Assembly (NCBI RefSeq): GCF_017873095.1
Contig: NZ_JAGGJU010000014.1
Location: forward strand, 117,194-181,193
Direction of reading: 5' to 3'
Length of the DNA stretch: 64,000 nucleotides
Origin: Heterorhizobium halophytocola
Lineage (GTDB): Bacteria; Pseudomonadota; Alphaproteobacteria; Rhizobiales; Rhizobiaceae
Shown: positions 58,887-64,000 of the stretch, one piece after another
Numbering within the stretch: position 1 is the stretch's first letter
How the letters are laid out: every line of letters begins with the position of its first letter
Notes under the pieces: model-generated
The model's database searches: none
What the model was told of the DNA's origin: nothing
The model's input: the letters and a program-made list of their open reading frames with translations, nothing else
Made by a program: the position numbers and the translations under genes

Positions 58887-61800
58887 TTGACGTCTCAACC
58901 CCTGATCCTGAGCGGCCGCGGCGTGACAGCTGTGCTGGGGCCGACGAATACCGGCAAGACGCATTTCGCGATCGAGCGGATGGTGGCCCATGGCAGCGGC
59001 ATGATCGGCCTGCCGCTGCGGCTGCTGGCACGTGAGGTGTATACGCGTGTGGTCGAGCGCGTGGGAGCAGCCCAGGTCGCGTTGATCACCGGCGAGGAAC
59101 GTATCGTTCCAAAGGGTGCTCGATTTTCCGTCTGTACCGTCGAGGCGATGCCGCGCGAGACCAATGTCGGATTCGTCGCGATCGACGAGGTGCAGATTGC
59201 CGGCGATCTCGAGCGCGGGCACATCTTTACCGACCGCCTTCTGCATCTGCGGGGCAGGGAAGAGACGCTGCTGCTCGGCTCGGCCACGATGAAGCCGATC
59301 CTTCTGCAATTGCTGCCCGGGATCACGATCGTCGAACGACCGCGTCTTTCGCAGCTTTTCTATTCCGGGCAAAAGAAGATCACCCGATTGCCGCAACGAA
59401 CGGTCATCGTCGCCTTTTCGGCCGACGAGGTCTATGCAATCGCCGAACTCATCCGGCGACAGCGCGGTGGTGCAGCCGTGGTGCTGGGGGCCCTCAGCCC
59501 GCGCACCCGCAACGCGCAGGTCGGGCTCTATCAGTCCGGCGATGTGGAATATCTGGTTGCCACCGATGCGATCGGCATGGGCCTCAATCTCGATGTCGAT
59601 CATGTCGCGTTCGCGCAGGACCGCAAGTTCGACGGCTATCAATTCCGCAATCTGAATGCCGGCGAACTCGGACAGATCGCCGGGCGTGCCGGTCGCCATT
59701 TGCGCGATGGCACATTCGGCGTGACGGCACGGGTAGAGCCTTTCGACGCGGAACTGGTGGAACGGCTTGAGACCCATCATTTCGATCCGGTGAAGGTGCT
59801 CCAGTGGCGGACAGTGCAGTTCGATTTCTCCTCCGTCGATGCGCTGAAACGCAGTCTGGAAGCCCCGCCGCGCGTACCCGGCCTGACGAGAGCGCTGCCG
59901 GCCGTCGACCAGCAGGCCCTCGAACATCTGTCGCGCTATCCCGAATTGCGCGATCTGGCGACAACGCCCGAGCGGGTGGAGCGCCTGTGGGAGACCTGTG
60001 CCCTGCCGGATTACCGGCGGATTGCACCGGCGCAACATGCCGATCTGATATCTACGCTCTTTTCGGATCTCGTGCGTTATGGCACGGTGAACGAGGACTT
60101 CCTTGCAGAACAAGTCCGACGTGCGGACCGCACGGAGGGAGAAATTGATACGCTTTCTGCTCGCATTGCGCAGATCAGGACGTGGACCTATGTGTCGAAT
60201 CGGGCAGGATGGCTTGCCGATCCGACACACTGGCAGGAAAAGACGCGGGAAATTGAAGACCGATTGTCAGACGCGTTACATGAAAGGTTGACGAAACGCT
60301 TCGTTGACCGCAGGACATCTGTGCTCATGAAGCGCTTGAGAGAGAATGCGATGCTGGAAGCTGAAATCAGTGTGAATGGAGATGTCTTCGTCGAGGGACA
60401 TCACGTCGGTCAACTTGCGGGATTCCGCTTCACGAGTATTGCCACATCGGAAGGTCCCGATGCCAAGGCAGTGCTGGCGGCGGCGCAAAAGGCGTTGGTG
60501 CTCGAATTCGAAGCGCGGGCGGCCCGCCTGCATGCCTCCGGCAACAATGATCTCGCGATCAGTTCGGACGGCCTGGTGCGCTGGCTCGGCGATCCCGTTG
60601 CCCGGCTGACCGGTAGCGACCATATGCTGCATCCGCGCGTTCTGCTTCTGGCGGACGAGCAGTTGAGCGGCAATGCCCGTGATCATGTCGTTGCCCGCAT
60701 CGAGCGCTTCGTCAATCATCACATCTCGACGGTACTGAAGCCGCTCGACGATCTGTCGCGCGCCGAAGACCTGCAGGGACTGGCCAAGGGGCTTGCCTTC
60801 CAGCTGGTCGAAAATCTCGGCGTGCTGTTCCGCCGCGATGTGTCGGAAGACGTCAAGTCGCTCGACCAGGATGCACGCGCTTCCATGCGCCGTTACGGCG
60901 TGCGGTTCGGCGCTTACCACATTTTCATGCCGGCCCTGCTGAAGCCGGCACCTGCCGAATTGATCACGCTGCTTTGGGCCCTGAACAATGACGGCCTGGA
61001 CAAGCCCGGTTACGGCGATCTGATCTCGGTCCTGGCTGCCGGCCGGACCTCGGTTGTCACCGACCCGAGCTACGAGCGCACCTTCTATAAGCTTGCGGGC
61101 TTCCGCTTTCTCGGTAAACGCGCGGTGCGCGTCGATATCCTGGAGCGTCTTGCCGACCTCATCCGCCCGCTTCTGCAGTGGAAGCAGGGGCAGGCCGAGC
61201 GGCCGGAGGGCGCTTATGACGGCCGTCGGTTCATGACCACGACCGCCATGCTGTCGATCCTCGGTGCGACGCCTGATGACATGGAAGAGATCCTGAAGGG
61301 TCTCGGCTACCGGGCCGACAGCGTGCCTCCGGCCGAAGTCGAAGCGCATCTCGGGATCAAGCCTGCAGACAAGGATGCGCCGGCTGTGGCAACCGAGCCG
61401 TCTGCCGATGGCGAGGACAAGCCGGTGGCTGGAGACGAGGCTGCTCCGGCTGAGAGCCCGACTGTCGCTGCCGAGGCTGCGGCATCCGATGCCGAGCCTG
61501 CCGCTGAAACGACGACAGGTGACGAGGGCGAAGCGCCTGCCGCTGCGGCAAGTGAAGCGCCGGAGGCCGTCGATGCCGGGCCGGCGGCGACCGAGGCGGC
61601 TGTTGACGATGCAGCCGAGGTGCCGGCCGAGCCTAAACCTGTTCTCCTGTGGCGGCCCGGTGGTCGCAACGACAATCAGCGCGCCGAGCAGGGCGAACGG
61701 CGCGGCAAGGGACGTCGTCCGGAAGGTGCTGGCCGCGGCAACGGCAATCCGGGCAAGTCTCAAGGCGACGAGCGACGCGGCGGCGGCAAGCGGGCAAACG

Positions 61801-61961
61801 ACGAACGCTCCGAGCGCGGTGGCCAAAAGGGGCCGCGCCCAGACCGGCCCGGAAAACCGCAGCAGCGCTTTGAAGCCAAACCGCCGCGCAAGGAGAAGCC
61901 GCTCGATCCGGATTCGCCGTTTGCCAAACTCGCGGCTCTGAAGGAGCAGTTGAAGAGGTAG
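58887..61961 (+). CDS. Suv3-like DEAD/DExH-box RNA helicase with a long disordered tail
   Basis: 1024 residues. The N-terminal core has GPTNTGKT (Walker A), IDEVQ (a DExH variant), GSATM (motif III) and, in the second domain, ATDAIGMGLNLDV and QIAGRAGRH (motif VI). This is the SUV3/Skp2-like helicase of alphaproteobacteria and mitochondria, presumably acting in RNA decay. Residues of about 828-918 are Ala/Glu-rich and acidic, and 920-1000 are Arg/Gly-rich and basic, ending PDSPFAKLAALKEQLKR. A TTG at 58887 with GGAG 6 nt before it is preferred; a GTG at 58875 is an alternative without a ribosome site. The S4 protein gene follows after 2 bp. Confidence 0.87.
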   Translation: MTSQPLILSGRGVTAVLGPTNTGKTHFAIERMVAHGSGMIGLPLRLLAREVYTRVVERVGAAQVALITGEERIVPKGARFSVCTVEAMPRETNVGFVAIDEVQIAGDLERGHIFTDRLLHLRGREETLLLGSATMKPILLQLLPGITIVERPRLSQLFYSGQKKITRLPQRTVIVAFSADEVYAIAELIRRQRGGAAVVLGALSPRTRNAQVGLYQSGDVEYLVATDAIGMGLNLDVDHVAFAQDRKFDGYQFRNLNAGELGQIAGRAGRHLRDGTFGVTARVEPFDAELVERLETHHFDPVKVLQWRTVQFDFSSVDALKRSLEAPPRVPGLTRALPAVDQQALEHLSRYPELRDLATTPERVERLWETCALPDYRRIAPAQHADLISTLFSDLVRYGTVNEDFLAEQVRRADRTEGEIDTLSARIAQIRTWTYVSNRAGWLADPTHWQEKTREIEDRLSDALHERLTKRFVDRRTSVLMKRLRENAMLEAEISVNGDVFVEGHHVGQLAGFRFTSIATSEGPDAKAVLAAAQKALVLEFEARAARLHASGNNDLAISSDGLVRWLGDPVARLTGSDHMLHPRVLLLADEQLSGNARDHVVARIERFVNHHISTVLKPLDDLSRAEDLQGLAKGLAFQLVENLGVLFRRDVSEDVKSLDQDARASMRRYGVRFGAYHIFMPALLKPAPAELITLLWALNNDGLDKPGYGDLISVLAAGRTSVVTDPSYERTFYKLAGFRFLGKRAVRVDILERLADLIRPLLQWKQGQAERPEGAYDGRRFMTTTAMLSILGATPDDMEEILKGLGYRADSVPPAEVEAHLGIKPADKDAPAVATEPSADGEDKPVAGDEAAPAESPTVAAEAAASDAEPAAETTTGDEGEAPAAAASEAPEAVDAGPAATEAAVDDAAEVPAEPKPVLLWRPGGRNDNQRAEQGERRGKGRRPEGAGRGNGNPGKSQGDERRGGGKRANDERSERGGQKGPRPDRPGKPQQRFEAKPPRKEKPLDPDSPFAKLAALKEQLKR

Positions 61962-61963
61962 CA

Positions 61964-62374
61964 ATGAGCGCGGAACCGGGCGTTGCCGAGGACCGGCAAC
62001 GCATCGACAAATGGTTGTTCTTTGCCCGCATCCTCAAATCGCGATCGATTGCGCAGGCCCATATCGGGTCGGGCCATGTTAAGGTCAATGGTCAAACCAT
62101 ACGCCAGGTGAGTCGGCAGGTCTCTATCGGAGACCGGCTGGAGATTGCGCTTCGAGAGCGAGATCTGGTGCTGGTCGTGCGGGGAAGTGGCAGCCGGCGG
62201 GGGCCGTTTTCCGAGGCGCGTCTGCTCTACGAGGATCTGACGCCGGAACGCCCGTCCAAGCCGCAGATCACGACCCTCGACCAGGCCATGCGCGAACCGG
62301 GTAGCGGCAGGCCGACGAAAAAGGAGCGGCGGGCGATAGATGGCCTGGTGCCGGACGCCGACGGGGACTTTTAG
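61964..62374 (+). CDS. S4-domain RNA-binding protein (Hsp15/HslR-like)
   Basis: 136 residues. The S4 domain is RIDKWLFFARILKSRSIAQAHIGSGHVKVNGQTIRQVSRQVSIGDRLEI. The remaining 70 residues are basic and Pro-rich (GRPTKKERRAID). In E. coli the Hsp15 counterpart rescues 50S subunits carrying a nascent chain. The start is 2 bp after the helicase stop, so the two are co-translated and probably act together on RNA or ribosomes. Confidence 0.9.
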   Translation: MSAEPGVAEDRQRIDKWLFFARILKSRSIAQAHIGSGHVKVNGQTIRQVSRQVSIGDRLEIALRERDLVLVVRGSGSRRGPFSEARLLYEDLTPERPSKPQITTLDQAMREPGSGRPTKKERRAIDGLVPDADGDF

Positions 62375-62549
62375 AAAAAACCTGCCCTGAACGGTCCATT
62401 TGCCGGATTGTTTGTCCTTGCCATAGGCAGGCTGACGCAATAGCTGAAAGGGACGGCTTCGGTCGTTTCGATTGTAGGGCCCATCGGCATGTGACCGGCG
62501 CTATCCTGTGTCCGCCAAGGGTCGATATGGAAGATTTCTGGAGTCTCGC

Positions 62550-62888
62550 ATGACGTATGTCGTCACTGACAACTGCATTCGCTGCAAATACACCGACTGT
62601 GTGGAAGTATGTCCCGTGGACTGTTTCTACGAAGGGGAAAACTTCCTCGTCATTCACCCGGACGAGTGCATCGATTGCGGTGTGTGCGAGCCTGAATGCC
62701 CCGCCGAGGCGATCAAGCCGGATACGGAGCCGGGTCTCGACAAGTGGCTCAAGGTCAATACGGATTACGCCAAGGTCTGGCCCAACATCACTGTAAAACG
62801 GGATCCCCTGCCGGATGCCAAGGAAATGGATGGGGTTGAAGGTAAATTCGAACAGTTCTTTTCGGTCAATCCCGGTCAGGGTGACTAA
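62550..62888 (+). CDS. fdxA: 7Fe ferredoxin (FdxA)
   Basis: 112 residues. Cys9, Cys17 and Cys50 are expected to bind the [3Fe-4S] cluster; Cys21, Cys40, Cys43 and Cys46 the [4Fe-4S] cluster, the Azotobacter-type arrangement. After the cluster domain comes the FdxA-specific extension (WLKVNTDYAKVWPNITVKRD). It carries low-potential electrons. The ATG at 62550 (MTYVVTDN) has GGAG at 7 nt. It lies 175 bp after the S4 gene and is followed by a terminator before carD. Confidence 0.95.
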   Translation: MTYVVTDNCIRCKYTDCVEVCPVDCFYEGENFLVIHPDECIDCGVCEPECPAEAIKPDTEPGLDKWLKVNTDYAKVWPNITVKRDPLPDAKEMDGVEGKFEQFFSVNPGQGD

Positions 62889-62909
62889 AACAAGTTGCAT
62901 TCCGTTTGG

Positions 62910-62938
62910 AAGCCCGCTGGCGTCTCGCTGGCGGGCTT
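62910..62938 (+). terminator. Terminator of fdxA
   Basis: AAGCCCGC (62910-62917) and GCGGGCTT (62931-62938) pair, with an inner GCG/CGC reinforcing the stem; TTG follows. It lies 21 bp after the fdxA stop. Confidence 0.68.
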
Positions 62939-62969
62939 TGCCACATTTGCGGCGCCTTGCAGCAAAATA

Positions 62970-62998
62970 TTGATTTCCACCCGTTTTTGTGCTAGTAC
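62970..62998 (+). promoter_or_regulatory. Candidate sigma-70 promoter for carD in a 357-bp upstream region
   Basis: TTGATT and TAGTAC are separated by 17 nt, in the 62889-63245 gap between fdxA and carD. It would leave a leader of about 240 nt before the ATG at 63246. The rest of the gap holds the fdxA terminator; an in-frame extension of carD to 63099 has no ribosome site. Confidence 0.4.
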
Positions 62999-63245
62999 TC
63001 CAAGACTGTTCCATTTTAGGCATTGGCATGCCCTAAATTTCACGAAAGTAGACAGGTGAATCTCAGCGGTTGTATGGCATTCGCTATGCTTTGGCTTTGT
63101 GCCATTACCGTTGCGGATATGCGTGTTTGACTTTTACCAGCTGGATCAGAATCTAGTGACCCGACGGTTTCCCCCGTCTCATCCGGGTCTGAGTTGGCCC
63201 GGCCCGACCTTCTGTCGGGAGCATAACAGGGAGTTTGTGAATCGA

Positions 63246-63815
63246 ATGACGAACCAGCAGAAAAAATCTCCGAGCCGTCAGGGCTTCAAGGCCGGCGAAT
63301 CGATCGTGTATCCCGCACACGGCGTGGGTACCATCACGGCTATCGAGGAGCAAGAAGTTGCAGGCATGAAGCTTGAGCTTTTCGTGATCGATTTCGAAAA
63401 GGATAAAATGCGTCTGAAGGTGCCGGTCGCCAAGGCTGTCAGCATCGGGATGCGCAAGCTTTCCGAGACAGACTTCGTCGAACGCGCCCTGAAGGTCGTT
63501 CAGGGCAAGGCTCGCGTCAAGCGGACCATGTGGTCGCGTCGTGCGCAGGAATACGATGCCAAGATCAACTCCGGAGACCTGATTTCGATTGCAGAGGTCG
63601 TGCGCGATCTTTACCGCGCAGAAAATCAGCCGGAGCAGTCCTATTCGGAGCGTCAGCTCTATGAGGCGGCTCTGGATCGTTTCGCGCGCGAAATCGCTGC
63701 GGTCAACAAGATGTCGGACACCGAGGCTGTGCGCCTTGTAGAGGCAAACCTCAACAAGGGTCCTAAGCGCGGCAAGACGGTCGACGAAGAAGACAGTCAG
63801 GAAGAGGCTGCCTGA
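63246..63815 (+). CDS. carD: CarD-family transcriptional regulator
   Basis: 189 residues. The N-terminal RID domain (FKAGESIVYPAHGVGTITAIEEQEVAGMKLELFVIDFEKDKMRLKVPV) binds the RNA polymerase beta subunit; the C-terminal helical domain (MWSRRAQEYDAKINSGDLISIAEVVRDLYR) contains the Trp that contacts the promoter's upstream fork. CarD stabilises open promoter complexes, notably at rRNA genes. The ATG at 63246 (MTNQQKK) is used; a GTG at 63237 is possible. The tail is acidic (DEEDSQEEAA). Its terminator runs straight into an insertion sequence. Confidence 0.94.
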   Translation: MTNQQKKSPSRQGFKAGESIVYPAHGVGTITAIEEQEVAGMKLELFVIDFEKDKMRLKVPVAKAVSIGMRKLSETDFVERALKVVQGKARVKRTMWSRRAQEYDAKINSGDLISIAEVVRDLYRAENQPEQSYSERQLYEAALDRFAREIAAVNKMSDTEAVRLVEANLNKGPKRGKTVDEEDSQEEAA

Positions 63816-63846
63816 AGGCAGCCAGTTCCGAACCGGCAATGAAAAA

Positions 63847-63870
63847 AAGCGTCCGCGAAAGCGGACGCTT
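63847..63870. terminator. carD terminator hairpin, lacking a T-run on the plus strand
   Basis: AAGCGTCCGC and GCGGACGCTT form a perfect 10-bp stem with a GAAA loop. On the left there is a run of seven As; on the right the expected Ts are replaced by CAGACT, which is probably the first bases of the insertion sequence. It would still work on the minus strand. Confidence 0.7.
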
Positions 63871-64000
63871 CAGACTGCTGACAAACCCCTGGCTGGTCCG
63901 GGGGTTTTGTGATTCAGTGGGACATGTTGAAGAAACCTGCTCCCGAACAGACGGCTCTCGAGATGGTAACGCTCAACAGTCTGGTGCCGAAGGATCACCT
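63871..64000 (+). mobile_element. Left end of an insertion sequence, IS1182/IS5-like, cut by the window edge
   Basis: The DNA changes character right after the carD terminator stem. About 50 bp precede the transposase ATG at 63924; they contain AAACCCC and GGGGTTT arms (63883-63889 and 63901-63907) followed by T, a hairpin that could block transcription from outside. The terminal inverted repeat cannot be verified because the right end is not in the window, so the exact border (63871 or a few bases away) is an estimate. Confidence 0.62.
63924..64000 (+). CDS. Transposase, N-terminal fragment
   Basis: The first 25 codons read MLKKPAPEQTALEMV then TLNSLVPKDH, which match the N-terminus of IS1182-family (DDE, IS5-superfamily-like) transposases that I know from rhizobia and other proteobacteria. 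The rest lies outside the window, so integrity and activity cannot be judged. It is oriented in the same direction as carD. Confidence 0.72.
   Translation, partial: MLKKPAPEQTALEMVTLNSLVPKDH

Noticed and set aside
1..64000. CRISPR array, tRNA, rRNA or prophage
   Set aside because: I found no regularly spaced direct repeats, no cloverleaf-like segment with the conserved TTCGA loop at a gene border, and no phage-type genes in the window.

Overview
The window is high-GC chromosomal DNA with the gene content of an alphaproteobacterium of the order Hyphomicrobiales, most likely a Rhizobiaceae member close to Agrobacterium/Rhizobium. The main pointers are a chvE-gguA-gguB-gguC operon with divergent gbpR, both cyclic beta-1,2-glucan genes (ndvA/chvA and ndvB/chvB), a pyruvate carboxylase that closely resembles the Rhizobium etli enzyme, a phaR/phaA/phaB block and a CarD-type regulator. 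I saw no tRNA, rRNA or CRISPR array. Assignments rest on reading translated sequence and motifs by eye; no database search was run.

Region 1 (1-7250) begins with the tail of a ROK-family sugar kinase. It then carries three unrelated peptidases suited to D-amino-acid or small peptides (M19 dipeptidase, S12 D-aminopeptidase type, S58 DmpA type), a DapA-superfamily lyase/aldolase, a GntR/FCD repressor and a glycerate 2-kinase. Region 2 (7250-11500) is an iron module: a FhuF-type siderophore reductase, an AraC regulator and a TonB-dependent siderophore receptor preceded by a TGA-N9-TCA iron-responsive operator.

Region 3 (11500-21870) is a sugar operon on the minus strand, chvE > gguA > gguB > gguC > dehydratase > galactose dehydrogenase > dgoK > dgoA, controlled by divergent gbpR. 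It imports galactose/arabinose and oxidises them without phosphorylation at C1: hexose goes to the kinase plus aldolase, pentose to the GguC dehydratase. Region 4 (21860-31790) encodes an L-fucose system: an IclR regulator, an ABC importer, a mutarotase, L-fucose dehydrogenase, lactonase, a UxaA-family dehydratase (probable L-fuconate dehydratase), 2-keto-3-deoxy-fuconate dehydrogenase and a fumarylacetoacetase-family hydrolase. Together these would convert L-fucose to pyruvate and lactate.

Region 5 (31800-46812) is the cell-envelope glucan region: the ndvA exporter and the giant ndvB synthase flank a solo LuxR-type regulator and pyruvate carboxylase. Region 6 (47160-54020) holds an MFS transporter, ispG, an OmpA-like lipoprotein, a prenyl diphosphate synthase, mtgA, a glutathione S-transferase, rpmF and a small membrane protein. 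Region 7 (54100-56950) is phaR with divergent phaA-phaB for polyhydroxybutyrate precursors. Region 8 (57000-63820) has two small envelope proteins, an alpha/beta hydrolase, and the cluster Suv3-like helicase, S4 RNA-binding protein, 7Fe ferredoxin and carD. The right edge (from about 63871) enters an insertion sequence whose transposase begins at 63924 and runs out of the window.
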